DNA of 64,000 nucleotides from Chitinophagaceae bacterium (GTDB lineage Bacteria; Bacteroidota; Bacteroidia; Chitinophagales; Chitinophagaceae): NCBI GenBank assembly GCA_028288585.1, contig JAQBNL010000002.1, positions 33,592 to 97,591 of the forward strand, read 5' to 3'. Shown piece by piece: positions 52,481 to 61,453 of this stretch (position 1 is its first letter; each line of letters starts with the position of its first letter). The notes under the pieces were generated by a model. It saw only the letters and a program-made list of their open reading frames with translations, ran no database searches and was not told where the DNA came from. The position numbers and the translations under genes were made by a program.

Positions 52481-53485
52481 TTGACAGCATCTCAATATAA
52501 CCTGCGGCTTCAGAAGATCATTACCGTGATCGCCATTATTTTATTTATGATAAAACTGGCAGCGTGGTATCTTACCAATTCTGTTGCTGTTTTAACGGAT
52601 GCTTTAGAAAGTATTGTGAATGTAATAGCTGCGTTAATAGGTGTTTACAGCTTATATGTTTCTGCCAAACCAAAAGATGAGAATCATCCCTATGGCCATG
52701 GCAAAGCTGAATTTCTTTCGGCTGCGGTGGAAGGGACACTAATAATTGTTGCAGGAGTACTAATAATCTATAAGGCGATAGGTGCTTTTATCCATCCTCA
52801 ACAAATTCAAAAACTTGATTATGGAATTATTTTAGTGGCTGTAACTGCCTTAATTAATTTTATTGCCGGCACTATTTGTTTAAATGCAGGAAGAAAAAAT
52901 AATTCACTCGCTTTAATTGCCAGCGGCAAGCATTTAAGAACAGATACCTGGTCAACCCTTGGAATAATTACGGGCCTGGGACTTTTATATTTTACTAAAA
53001 TGTTATGGCTGGATAGTGTTGTGGCAATGGTGTTTGCCGTTATAATAATTTATACGGGCTATAAAATCATTCGCACATCAGTTGCGGGAATAATGGATGA
53101 GGCAGATATTGAATTGCTGAAAAAGCTTGTAAAATTATTAAATGAGAACAGGCGGGAGAACTGGATAGACCTGCACAACCTGCGCATGATAAAATATGGC
53201 GGCACTTTGCATATGGATTGCCATTTAACCGTTCCCTGGTATTTGAATGTACGTGAGGCGCATGATGAAGTTGAGGCGCTTGCTGCACTTGTGCAAAATG
53301 AATTTGGGCAAACAATGGAATTATTTGTTCATTCAGATGATTGCCGTGAGTTTTCGTGCAGGATATGTTATAAAAAAGATTGCTTGGTAAGATTACATGA
53401 ATTTGAGAACAGAGTGGAGTGGACGATTGATAATATCATTAAAGATTCAAAGCACCGGATACAGACTTTTCCTAAAGTAGTTTAG
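52481..53485 (+). CDS. Cation diffusion facilitator (CDF) metal transporter
   Basis: 334 residues from the TTG at 52481 (start uncertain). Helices LQKIITVIAIILFMIKLAAWYL..., conserved NHPYGHGKAEFLSAAVEGTL, HLRTDTWSTLGIITGLG (HxxxD site), then a cytoplasmic domain ending SDDCREFSCRICYKKDCLVRLHEFENR with several Cys. It exports Zn, Fe or a related divalent ion. The track start at 52364 lies in repeat-like DNA. An ATG at 52447 would be in frame only if one T were lost from a T10 run. Confidence 0.85.
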   Translation: MTASQYNLRLQKIITVIAIILFMIKLAAWYLTNSVAVLTDALESIVNVIAALIGVYSLYVSAKPKDENHPYGHGKAEFLSAAVEGTLIIVAGVLIIYKAIGAFIHPQQIQKLDYGIILVAVTALINFIAGTICLNAGRKNNSLALIASGKHLRTDTWSTLGIITGLGLLYFTKMLWLDSVVAMVFAVIIIYTGYKIIRTSVAGIMDEADIELLKKLVKLLNENRRENWIDLHNLRMIKYGGTLHMDCHLTVPWYLNVREAHDEVEALAALVQNEFGQTMELFVHSDDCREFSCRICYKKDCLVRLHEFENRVEWTIDNIIKDSKHRIQTFPKVV

Positions 53486-54173
53486 CGATGCCAAATGCCG
53501 CAGCGGCTGCCACAGCGCCAATAAGGGTTACTTTAACAGCGCCCAAAATAGCATTCACACCAGTCATCTTACTTTTAAAGTAACCAAATACAAACAAACA
53601 AATAAGGGTAGCGATAACCGAAATCTTTAATGCCTCGGTTGAATTAGTTATAAAGAAATAAGGACTCAAAGGAATAATACCACCTGCGATGTATGACAGC
53701 CCGATGTTCATCGCACTTTTAGTGGCACGTTTAGGGTCAGGCTCTTCAAGGCCTAATTCATACTTCATCATAAACTCAACCCATTGTTTTTTATCTTTTG
53801 CAATTTCTTCAGCGGCCTTATGCTGTATCTCTTTACTCAATCCTATTTGTTTAAAAAAATCCCGTACTTCCTGTTTTTCCTGTTCAGGAAGTTTTTCAAC
53901 TTCATCGTATTCTCTTTTCAATTCACTTTTATAATGATCCTGTTCTGTTTGGCCGGCAAGGTATCCGCCTAACCCCATTGCAATACTGCCGGCACAAATT
54001 TCTGCAATGCCTGCAATTACAATTATGCTGCTGCTTACAACGGCGCCGCTCAAGCCGGCTGCCAATGCAAAAGGCACTGTAAGTCCGTCACTCATTCCAA
54101 TAACGATATCCCTTAACAGGTCGGAGCTTTGGAGATGCTCTTCGTGGTGGTGATGAGAATGATGAGTGGACAA
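53472..54173 (-). CDS. VIT/CCC1-family iron/manganese transporter
   Basis: 233 residues. His-rich N-terminus MSTHHSHHHHEEHL, then the VIT signature DIVIGMSDGLTVPFALAAGLSGA and GSIAMGLGGYLAGQTE, a charged cytosolic segment (about 75-150) and two more helix pairs. Moves Fe(II) or Mn(II). Overlaps the CDF gene's end by 14 bases, convergent. Two metal transporters back to back. Confidence 0.92.
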   Translation of the reverse strand: MSTHHSHHHHEEHLQSSDLLRDIVIGMSDGLTVPFALAAGLSGAVVSSSIIVIAGIAEICAGSIAMGLGGYLAGQTEQDHYKSELKREYDEVEKLPEQEKQEVRDFFKQIGLSKEIQHKAAEEIAKDKKQWVEFMMKYELGLEEPDPKRATKSAMNIGLSYIAGGIIPLSPYFFITNSTEALKISVIATLICLFVFGYFKSKMTGVNAILGAVKVTLIGAVAAAAAFGIAKLL

Positions 54174-54211
54174 AATGAAAATTTATTTATCAAATATAAA
54201 TATTGAGAATA

Positions 54212-55447
54212 TTAATCCAATATTCTCAGGCTCTTATTAATTATCCCGACGCACTCCATCAATTCCTCTTTCTTAATAATCAGCGGCGGCGCAAAACGTA
54301 TTTTATCGCCATGCGTTGGCTTTGCCAGTAATCCATTTTCTTTTAATTCAAGACAAAGCTTCCATGCGGCATCTTCGGCAGTATGTATTATTTCCATGGC
54401 ATTAAATAATCCTTTACCCCGTATGACTGAAATGTATGGTGATTTAATTTTTTGTAACTCTTCTCTAAAAATATTTCCCAGTATCTCTGAATTTTTAGCC
54501 ATGTCTTCTTCCTGCAAAACCTGTAAAGCAGTAATGGCAACTTTACAGGCAAGGGGATTGCCACCGTAAGTGCTGCCATGTTCGCCGGGCTTAATGGTTA
54601 ACATTATATCATCATCCGCAAGCACTGCGCTTACAGGTAAAGTACCTCCGCTTAAAGCTTTGCCCAGAATCAAAATATCCGGCCTTACATTTTCGTGATC
54701 ACAGCAAAGCATTTTACCTGTTCTGCATAAACCTGTTTGTATCTCATCTGCAATAAATAAAACATTTGCATCTGTGCAATACTGTTTTGCTTTTGCGATA
54801 TAGCCATCGTCAGGAACAATTACACCGGCTTCTCCCTGGATAGGCTCTACTAAAAATCCTGCAACGTTTTTATCTGTTAATGCGTTAGCCAAAGCATTGA
54901 GATCATTAAAAGGAATTACTTCAAAGCCTGTAGCAAACGGGCCATAATTTTTTGTTGCAGAAGGGTCGGTGCTGAAAGAAATTATCCCGGTTGTTCTTCC
55001 ATGAAAATTATTTTCACATACAATAATTTTTGCTTTATTTTTTTCGATCCCTTTTATTTCGTAAGCCCATTTGCGGCAAAGTTTAATTGCAGTTTCAACA
55101 GCTTCAACGCCTGTGTTCATTGGCAGTACTTTATCGTAGCCAAAATACTTTGTGATAAATTCTGCATACTCACCTAATGCATCATTGTAAAATGCCCGGC
55201 TGCTAAGTGTAAGTTTTTGTGATTGCTCAATAAGCGTTTCAATAATTTTAGGATGACAGTGTCCCTGGTTTACCGCAGAATATGCACTGAGAAAATCGTA
55301 ATACTTTTTGTCATCAACATCCCACACATTCACGCCTTTGCCTTTGGTGAGCACAACGGGTAAAGATTCATAATTATGAGCGCCAAAGTTGTTTTCACGA
55401 TCAATGTATTGTTGGGTTTTGCCGGAGTTTATTATTGCAGAATGCAT
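54212..55447 (-). CDS. rocD: Ornithine aminotransferase
   Basis: 411 residues, class III PLP aminotransferase. [62 protein letters not shown] Lys in [31 protein letters not shown]. Converts ornithine and 2-oxoglutarate to glutamate semialdehyde and glutamate. NAHNYE... at the N-terminus ([16 protein letters not shown]) fits OAT. Confidence 0.95.
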   Translation of the reverse strand: MHSAIINSGKTQQYIDRENNFGAHNYESLPVVLTKGKGVNVWDVDDKKYYDFLSAYSAVNQGHCHPKIIETLIEQSQKLTLSSRAFYNDALGEYAEFITKYFGYDKVLPMNTGVEAVETAIKLCRKWAYEIKGIEKNKAKIIVCENNFHGRTTGIISFSTDPSATKNYGPFATGFEVIPFNDLNALANALTDKNVAGFLVEPIQGEAGVIVPDDGYIAKAKQYCTDANVLFIADEIQTGLCRTGKMLCCDHENVRPDILILGKALSGGTLPVSAVLADDDIMLTIKPGEHGSTYGGNPLACKVAITALQVLQEEDMAKNSEILGNIFREELQKIKSPYISVIRGKGLFNAMEIIHTAEDAAWKLCLELKENGLLAKPTHGDKIRFAPPLIIKKEELMECVGIINKSLRILD

Positions 55448-55652
55448 ATTGAAAAAATAAGGAATAAGAAATTAGAAATAAGTAATTAGAAATTAAAGGG
55501 GCGATATGGTTATGCCTTGTGATCGAGAAAATCGAGATTCTGATCGAGGAAATGAGATATGTGTGATTTGAATAACAAGTGTTATAAATTGTTATCTAAA
55601 GATAAAGAATTTTCCTGATTATGGAAGAGCTTAGTTAACGGCTATGTTTTTT

Positions 55653-55700
55653 ACCGCAGAGAAATGAGTCAATAGAGGTTTCGCAGAGAGCCTCTGCGGT
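55653..55700. repeat. Inverted repeat CCGCAGAG / CTCTGCGG
   Basis: ACCGCAGAG (55653-55661) and CTCTGCGGT (55692-55700) are exact inverted copies 30 bases apart in the gap between rocD and ispE, with GCAGAGA words inside. REP-like. A possible terminator for ispE, which ends at 55707. Confidence 0.5.
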
Positions 55701-55706
55701 GGAAAA

Positions 55707-56513
55707 TTATATATCTATCACTTTATAAAAATATTTATCATTCTGTGTGGATTGAATATTTGCCTCTTTTGAAAATATTCCGAAGATGGTGCTTCCACTG
55801 CCACTCATGCTTGCATATAGTGCGCCTTGCATATACAAATCATTTTTTAATTTTTCTATCTCAGGATATTCAGCAAACACGGGAACTTCAAAATCATTTT
55901 GCAATTTATCTTTCCATGTTTCTAGTGGTTGAGTAATTATTTCTTTTATGGAAGCTTTTGGTTGTTGCGGAGTAATTTTTGTAAAAGCCCATTTGGTATT
56001 AATATGAATTCCCGGATTAACGAGCAATAACTTGTAATTAGTTAAGTCAATATTTATTGGCTGCAAAATTTCTCCCCTGCCTGTTGCAAAGCATGGTTTA
56101 TTTAGTATAAAGAAAGGGCCATCACTTCCCAACTGTAAAGCATAATCAAGTAGCTGTTCAGTTTTTAAGTTCAGTTTAAATTTTTCATTTAGTAATTGTA
56201 ATGTAAAGGCAGCATCAGATGAACCGCCACCTAATCCTGCACCCAGCGGAATAGCTTTATGCAAATGCATTTTTATTGCAGGCAGTTCAGGGAAATCTTT
56301 TTTTAATAAGTTGTATGCTTTAATGCAAAGGTTATCGTTTGCATCTACATGAAATCCTGTAACAGCAAATTCAATTTTATCTGAAGCAATGATCTCTAAA
56401 ACATCTGTAAATGGAACGGGAAGAAAAACTGTTTCCAGATCATGGAAGCCATCTTCTCTTTTGCGGATGATATTTAACCCAAGATTTATTTTACAATTTG
56501 GAAAAGATATCAT
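55707..56513 (-). CDS. ispE: 4-diphosphocytidyl-2-C-methyl-D-erythritol kinase
   Basis: 268 residues. PNCKINLGLNIIRKREDGFHDLETV start with the active Lys, the GHMP glycine loop IPLGAGLGGGSSDAAFTL, and YASMSGSGSTIFGIF near the C-terminus. Fourth step of the MEP isoprenoid pathway, supplying prenyl groups for example to the UbiA-type enzyme. Cytoplasmic. Confidence 0.96.
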   Translation of the reverse strand: MISFPNCKINLGLNIIRKREDGFHDLETVFLPVPFTDVLEIIASDKIEFAVTGFHVDANDNLCIKAYNLLKKDFPELPAIKMHLHKAIPLGAGLGGGSSDAAFTLQLLNEKFKLNLKTEQLLDYALQLGSDGPFFILNKPCFATGRGEILQPINIDLTNYKLLLVNPGIHINTKWAFTKITPQQPKASIKEIITQPLETWKDKLQNDFEVPVFAEYPEIEKLKNDLYMQGALYASMSGSGSTIFGIFSKEANIQSTQNDKYFYKVIDI

Positions 56514-56538
56514 TGATAGATTTAGATTAAATATTTTT

Positions 56539-56617
56539 CACGCAAAGATGCAAAGGAAAACAAAGCCGCAAAGTTTTTCTTTGCGGCTTTTATATCTTTT
56601 CTTAGCGCCTTTGCGTG
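56539..56617. repeat. Nested inverted repeat, CGCAAAG type, including terminator hairpin
   Basis: Outer arms CACGCAAAG and CTTTGCGTG (56539-56547, 56609-56617) enclose the stem AAAGCCGCAAAG/CTTTGCGGCTTT (56562-56590). The inner hairpin with T-rich flanks probably terminates the DUF151 gene. The repeated GCAAAG words look like a dispersed family. Confidence 0.6.
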
Positions 56618-56626
56618 GAGTTGTTA

Positions 56627-57217
56627 TTATTTCTTCCGTGTTTTTATTTCATCCCGTATGGCGATGGCCTTAATGTAATCTTCGTGTTCAAGCACTTCAT
56701 TTAATAAAGTTTCCAGTTCCATCATGGATAATTTTTTCAGATCATCCTTGGTTCCTGAATCAGTTTGCGAGATAGAACCGCCTGTGGCTTTTTTCTTTTT
56801 CTCATCATCTTCCATTAAAATTCCGGCGCTGTCTAAGATGTTGTCGTAGGTATAAATGGGGCAGCCAAAACGCACTGCTAATGCCACCGCATCTGAAGTT
56901 CGTGAGTCAATTTCAACCGTATCATTATCGGTTGAGCAAACTAATTTAGAATAGAAGATACCCTCCTGTAAGTCGTTGATGATCACTTCGTGAAGGTCAA
57001 CATTAAAAGCCATCATAAAGTTCTTCATCAGGTCGTGGGTGAGGGGGCGGCTGGGTTGCATACGTTCCAAAGCAACGGCAATTGCCTGCGCTTCAAAGCC
57101 GCCAATAACAATGGGCAGGCGGCGTAAACCATTCACTTCGCCAAGCACCACAGCATACGAATGTGTTTGTGTAATACTGTGAGATAAGGCAACTATTTCC
57201 AGTTCTATTTTCTTCAT
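56627..57217 (-). CDS. Bifunctional nuclease (DUF151) with UVR motif
   Basis: 196 residues. DUF151/BFN domain (about 1-135): RRLPIVIGGFEAQAIAVALE, SRTSDAVALAVRFGCPIYTYDNIL. Then a linker and a C-terminal UVR-like helix pair (LETLLNEVLEHEDYIKAIAIRDEIKTRK), as in UvrB/UvrC-interacting regions. The family has reported DNase/RNase activity. The fusion of DUF151 with a UVR motif is usual in Bacteroidota. Confidence 0.88.
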   Translation of the reverse strand: MKKIELEIVALSHSITQTHSYAVVLGEVNGLRRLPIVIGGFEAQAIAVALERMQPSRPLTHDLMKNFMMAFNVDLHEVIINDLQEGIFYSKLVCSTDNDTVEIDSRTSDAVALAVRFGCPIYTYDNILDSAGILMEDDEKKKKATGGSISQTDSGTKDDLKKLSMMELETLLNEVLEHEDYIKAIAIRDEIKTRKK

Positions 57218-57356
57218 AACCTTGTTGCTGACTAAACAGCAAATATAAAAAGTTAATCGGTAAGAGAGTAATTAAATGGAGGGTAAAAAGGTGTTTGGTC
57301 AATCAAATCTTTTGAGCAAGTAGGACTTACCTTTGCTATTATTTATAAAATAGCGT

Positions 57357-57743
57357 ATGACCTCTTTACTTGAAACTCTTAATGGATTAAAGGAAGACCC
57401 TACATTAGTTCTCCAACTTTATCAGCAATTGTTTGGGGAAAATTATTTTGCCATTATTCGTCCAGGAACAGAAAATGATTTGGATAAAATGGAATTTTTA
57501 ATTTACGACACTCCCGATGAAGTCAGGGAACTTCCACTTTTCACATCGGAACATTTTGTTCTTTATGACCTCGCTAAAAATGCCTCAGTAATACAGATTG
57601 GTGGGCAATCATTTTGGGAAAGATTACTCGATATAATAGAAACAGGTAAATGTGAAGTTGCAATAAATCCTCTTCAACCCCACAGTATCAGATTAACCAA
57701 AGAAATGATTTTAGGAATGATTGGAAACTATGGTGCAAAATAA
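57357..57743 (+). CDS. SseB-like N-terminal domain protein
   Basis: 128 residues. FAIIRPGTENDLDKMEFLIYDTPDEVRELPLFTSEHFVLYD resembles the SseB N-terminal domain (decision pattern LPLFTS). QPHSIRLTKEMI closes. No signal peptide. A single small plus-strand gene among minus-strand genes, followed by a copy of the second repeat family, so it might have arrived recently. Confidence 0.65.
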   Translation: MTSLLETLNGLKEDPTLVLQLYQQLFGENYFAIIRPGTENDLDKMEFLIYDTPDEVRELPLFTSEHFVLYDLAKNASVIQIGGQSFWERLLDIIETGKCEVAINPLQPHSIRLTKEMILGMIGNYGAK

Positions 57744-57798
57744 ATTTAATTCGCTAAAGGATTGCTGATTGAAATATGACTGCTCAAAGGCTGCCCGA

Positions 57799-57900
57799 TA
57801 GAAATGGAAAACACGGTGAAGCTTTGTGCAAAGCTTCTGCGCCGGATTTGTAATGAATAGCGGGAACTGATGTTCAACAAAGTACTTTAGTCAACAGCTC
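57799..57900. repeat. Second intergenic repeat family, copy 2
   Basis: Homologous to 48829-48931: GGCTGCCCGATAGAAATGG / AGCTGCCGGATAGAACGG, CACGGTGAAG, GCGGGAACTGA. Lies 56 bases after the SseB-like stop. Both copies end in a CAACAGC/GACAGC word. Confidence 0.6.
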
Positions 57901-57944
57901 CTAATCTTCAGGGGATTGCTTCGTTCCTCGCAATGACGCCTAGA

Positions 57945-58907
57945 TTATACCCCTTTCAATTTCTTAACCGCTTCAGTAATTTTTGGTACCACTTCAAAAA
58001 TATCGCCTACAATTCCATAATCGGCAGCTTTAAAGAAGGGGGCTTCGGGGTCTTTATTTATCACAACAATCACCTTGCTGCGGTTAACGCCGGCAAGATG
58101 CTGGATGGCGCCGGAAATGCCAATGGCAAAATATAAGTTGGGTGCAATTGCCAAACCTGTTTGTCCCACATGCTCATGATGCGGCCGCCAGTCAGCATCC
58201 GCAACAGGGCGGCTGCAGGCAGTTGCAGCGCCTAACGCTTTCGCAAGGTCAGTAATTAAATTCCAGTTTTCCGGTCCTTTTAATCCCCGGCCTCCGCTAA
58301 CAACTATCTCAGCTTCGCTCAATGGAATTTCTCCTGCCACTTTATTTACTGCAGTAACTTTTACTTTGGCTTCGGGAATTTGTATGTTCAGTTCAGCCAC
58401 TTCTGCAGTGTCCTCTGTTTTATTTATTTTGTATGAGTTGGGATTGAGAGAAATAATTTTTATTTCAGTATTGATAGCAACATTTGCAAAAGCTTTTCCG
58501 CTGAAAACATTTTTCTTAACCACAAAACCATTGCTTACATCCGGCAATGCAACAGCGCCGGAAACGAGTCCTGCTTTAAGTTTAACAGAAAGCCGCGGAG
58601 CAATTGATTTTCCATCTACATTATTGGCAAACACGATAACCTTTGCAGCAAATGTTCCTACAGCCTGTGCAAGTACATTGGCAAAAACCTGTGAATCAAG
58701 TTCATTAACTGCTTCATTGGTTATGGTATGAATTTTCTTTAACCCATATGCACCCAAAGCGGCAAGGTCATCATTTACTTTTCCAAACACGATTCCTTCG
58801 GCAGTTGTATTTAATAACTCTGCTACTTTAGCGCCATAACTTGCCGCTTCAAAAGAATTCTTTTTTATGTGTCCTTCACTTTGATCTAAAAAAATTAAAA
58901 CGCTCAT
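57945..58907 (-). CDS. etfA: Electron transfer flavoprotein alpha subunit
   Basis: 320 residues. SEGHIKKNSFEAASYGAKVAE start; FAD-binding C-terminal half with SGGRGLKGPENW, ACSRPVADADWRPHHEHVGQTG, YFAIGISGAIQHLAG and INKDPEAPFFKAADYGIVGD. Forms the FAD-carrying heterodimer with EtfB and passes electrons from acyl-CoA dehydrogenases. etfB is 45 bp upstream on the same strand. Confidence 0.97.
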   Translation of the reverse strand: MSVLIFLDQSEGHIKKNSFEAASYGAKVAELLNTTAEGIVFGKVNDDLAALGAYGLKKIHTITNEAVNELDSQVFANVLAQAVGTFAAKVIVFANNVDGKSIAPRLSVKLKAGLVSGAVALPDVSNGFVVKKNVFSGKAFANVAINTEIKIISLNPNSYKINKTEDTAEVAELNIQIPEAKVKVTAVNKVAGEIPLSEAEIVVSGGRGLKGPENWNLITDLAKALGAATACSRPVADADWRPHHEHVGQTGLAIAPNLYFAIGISGAIQHLAGVNRSKVIVVINKDPEAPFFKAADYGIVGDIFEVVPKITEAVKKLKGV

Positions 58908-58952
58908 ATTTTAAATTTGACAATTGGATAATTTGAGATTCGACAATTTGCA

Positions 58953-59696
58953 TCAGAATACTTTCGCCTCCTCATGCAATAACCTCACTAACTCTTCAGG
59001 GTTATCAGCAGGAATTAATTTTACACCTGCTTTTGGCGGTGGTAATTCAAATGATACAACAGAAGTTAGTGCATCCACTGCAACTGGTTCAACAACTTTT
59101 AAAGGTTTTGTTCTTGCACCCATAATTCCTTTCATGTTGGGGATGCGTTGCTCTGCAACACCTTTCTGGCAACTTACAACAAGTGGCAACTGAACTTCAT
59201 TTACTTCTTCCCCACCATCTATTTCACGATTGATAGTTGCAGTGGTCCCATTCACATCAAACTTTGTCGCAAGAGAAACATATGGCAATTCCAATAATTC
59301 AGCGAGCATGCCACCAATGGAAGAGCCATTGTAATCGATGGTTTCTTTACCTGTAAAAATTAAGTCGTAATTATTTTGTTTGGCAACTTCAGCAATTTGG
59401 GAAGCTATGTAAAAACTGTCCTGGCTGATAGCATTAACTCTTATGGCTTCATCTCCACCCAAAGCCAAAGCTTTGCGGATGATGGGCTCTGAATCTGCGC
59501 CCCCAACGTTTATTAAATGAATTTGAGTTGCTGCATCTGCTTCTTTTATTTGAATTGCTCTCACTAAGGCATACCATTCATCGTATGGATTGATGATGAA
59601 CTGAACACCTGCTTCTGCAAATTTCGTATTGTTATCGGTGAAAGTTATTTTTGCCGTTGTATCCGGCGTTTTACTTATACAAACAAGTATCTTCAT
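58953..59696 (-). CDS. etfB: Electron transfer flavoprotein beta subunit
   Basis: 247 residues. KILVCISKTPDTTAKITF start, NPYDEWYALVRAIQIKE, FTGKETIDYNGSSIGGMLAELL, and GVAEQRIPNMKGIMGARTKPL: the EtfB signature. Holds AMP or bifurcating flavin. First gene of the etfBA operon; the divergent TPR gene starts 45 bases away. Confidence 0.97.
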   Translation of the reverse strand: MKILVCISKTPDTTAKITFTDNNTKFAEAGVQFIINPYDEWYALVRAIQIKEADAATQIHLINVGGADSEPIIRKALALGGDEAIRVNAISQDSFYIASQIAEVAKQNNYDLIFTGKETIDYNGSSIGGMLAELLELPYVSLATKFDVNGTTATINREIDGGEEVNEVQLPLVVSCQKGVAEQRIPNMKGIMGARTKPLKVVEPVAVDALTSVVSFELPPPKAGVKLIPADNPEELVRLLHEEAKVF

Positions 59697-59741
59697 CTGA
59701 TGTTTTTAAAGTGGGGCAAAGATAACAGTAAAAATAATTGT

Positions 59742-60053
59742 ATGGACAGGGTTGAAAAACTGAAAGAATATTTAAAAACCAATGATAAGGACAGCTTTCT
59801 GCAACATGCGCTGGCATTGGAATATATTAAAGTTGGCAATGACGGGGAAGCCAGAAATCTATTTAATGAAATATTGAGGCGGGAGCCGACTTATATAGGT
59901 TCTTATTATCATCTGGCAAAATTGCTTGAGCGTATTGGCGATAATGAAAAAGCAATTAAAATTTACGAACGTGGAATGGATGAGGCAAAAAAAGCAGGGG
60001 ATAATCATACATATAATGAATTACAGGCGGCGTATGAGGATCTGGTTTATTAA
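59742..60053 (+). CDS. Small TPR protein
   Basis: 103 residues from MDRVEKLKEYL; the track's upstream extension (MFLKWGKDN) lies next to the etfB start and is rejected. Two to three TPR helices (SFLQHALALEYIKVGNDGEARNLFNEILRREPTYIGSYYHLAKLLERIGDNEKAIKIYERG). Protein-protein contact role unknown. Upstream neighbour of tilS. Confidence 0.8.
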   Translation: MDRVEKLKEYLKTNDKDSFLQHALALEYIKVGNDGEARNLFNEILRREPTYIGSYYHLAKLLERIGDNEKAIKIYERGMDEAKKAGDNHTYNELQAAYEDLVY

Positions 60054-60115
60054 TTGTCTGAACCGGGATTTTGTCTGAACCATGATTTATGGGATTAAAT
60101 GATTAATGGGATTAA

Positions 60116-61453
60116 ATGCATCTTCTTCAAAAGTTTACTGAGTTTATAAAAAAAGAAAATCTTTTTCAATCAAAAGATAAATTACTGTTGGCAGTAAGTG
60201 GGGGAGTGGATTCTGTTGTATTGTGTGAACTATGTAAACAGGGAGGGTATGATTTTGTTATTGCACATTGCAATTTTCAATTAAGAGGAGAGGAGAGTAA
60301 AAGGGATGAAGAATATGTTCGTGAACTGGCTAAAAAGAATAACGTAGAGATATTTGCAAAGAGATTTGAAACAGAGAGATATGCGGAAGAAAATAAAATT
60401 TCTATCCAGGTTGCCGCAAGAGAATTAAGATATGAATGGTTTAATTCTTTAATCAACCAATCAACTAATCAACCAATCAACTATATAGTAACTGCTCATC
60501 ACGCAAATGATAATATTGAAACTTTACTGATAAATTTTTTTAAAGGGACTGGAATTAGCGGTTTGAGAGGAATTCTTCCTAAGCATGGGAAAATTATTCG
60601 TCCATTGCTGTTTAGCAAGAAAGCAGAACTTTTGGAATTTGCCAAAGAACATGCACTAAAGTATGTTGAAGATTCTTCCAACGCCTCAGATAAATACACA
60701 CGCAATTATTTTCGCAATCAATTGATCCCCTCTATTCAAAAAGTATTTCCGCAGGCAGAAGATAATTTGCTTGATAGTATAGAACGGTTCAGGGATATTG
60801 AGATATTATATCAGCAATCGATTTCTGTTTATAAAAAGAAATTGTTAGAGAAGAAAGGAGGGGAAGTACATATTCCTGTTTTAAAGCTGTTGAAGAGTGA
60901 GCCATTATCTACTATTATATATGAGATAATAAAAGATTTTGGTTTTACATCTAACCAAACTGATGAAGTTATTAAACTATTGAACAGTGATTCGGGTAAG
61001 TATGTTCAATCTGCTTCGCATAGGATTATTAAAAACCGGAAGTGGCTTTTAATTTCACCTGCAGATACTGCTATTGCAGAAAATATTTTATTTGAAGAAA
61101 AAGATAAAGTAATTGAGTATGTGAGCGGGAAATTGAAGTTTGAGAAATCCACAACTACTAACAGCCAGCTGTTAACAGACAACTTCATAGCAATGCTTGA
61201 TGCAGATGAAATTATATTTCCTTTACTCTTAAGAAAATGGAAACAGGGAGATTATTTTTATCCGCTCGGTATGAACAAAAAGAAAAAGCTAAGCCGGTTT
61301 TTTATTGACCAAAAGTTATCGCTAACAGAAAAAGAAAATGTTTGGGTATTGGAAATGAATAAAAAGATAATCTGGGTTGTTGGAAAAAGAATAGATGACC
61401 GTTTTAAAATAACATCAAATACAAAGAATATTTTAAAGATTAGCCAAGGTTGA
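60116..61453 (+). CDS. tilS: tRNA(Ile)-lysidine synthetase
   Basis: 445 residues. PP-loop LLLAVSGGVDSVVL, IAHCNFQLRGEESKRDEEYV, VTAHHANDNIETLLINF, GLRGILP, then C-terminal RKWKQGDYFYPLGMNKKKKLSRFFIDQKLS. It converts C34 of tRNA-Ile2 to lysidine. A 4-copy octanucleotide tract lies inside (60451). Overlaps the convergent rhomboid gene by 14 bases. Confidence 0.95.
   Translation: MHLLQKFTEFIKKENLFQSKDKLLLAVSGGVDSVVLCELCKQGGYDFVIAHCNFQLRGEESKRDEEYVRELAKKNNVEIFAKRFETERYAEENKISIQVAARELRYEWFNSLINQSTNQPINYIVTAHHANDNIETLLINFFKGTGISGLRGILPKHGKIIRPLLFSKKAELLEFAKEHALKYVEDSSNASDKYTRNYFRNQLIPSIQKVFPQAEDNLLDSIERFRDIEILYQQSISVYKKKLLEKKGGEVHIPVLKLLKSEPLSTIIYEIIKDFGFTSNQTDEVIKLLNSDSGKYVQSASHRIIKNRKWLLISPADTAIAENILFEEKDKVIEYVSGKLKFEKSTTTNSQLLTDNFIAMLDADEIIFPLLLRKWKQGDYFYPLGMNKKKKLSRFFIDQKLSLTEKENVWVLEMNKKIIWVVGKRIDDRFKITSNTKNILKISQG
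60451..60482 (+). repeat. Octanucleotide tandem repeat inside tilS
   Basis: Four copies of AATCAACY in a row, coding for the loop NQSTNQPIN before the HHANDN motif. Eight bases is not a codon multiple, so a copy gain or loss would shift frame. Confidence 0.8.
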
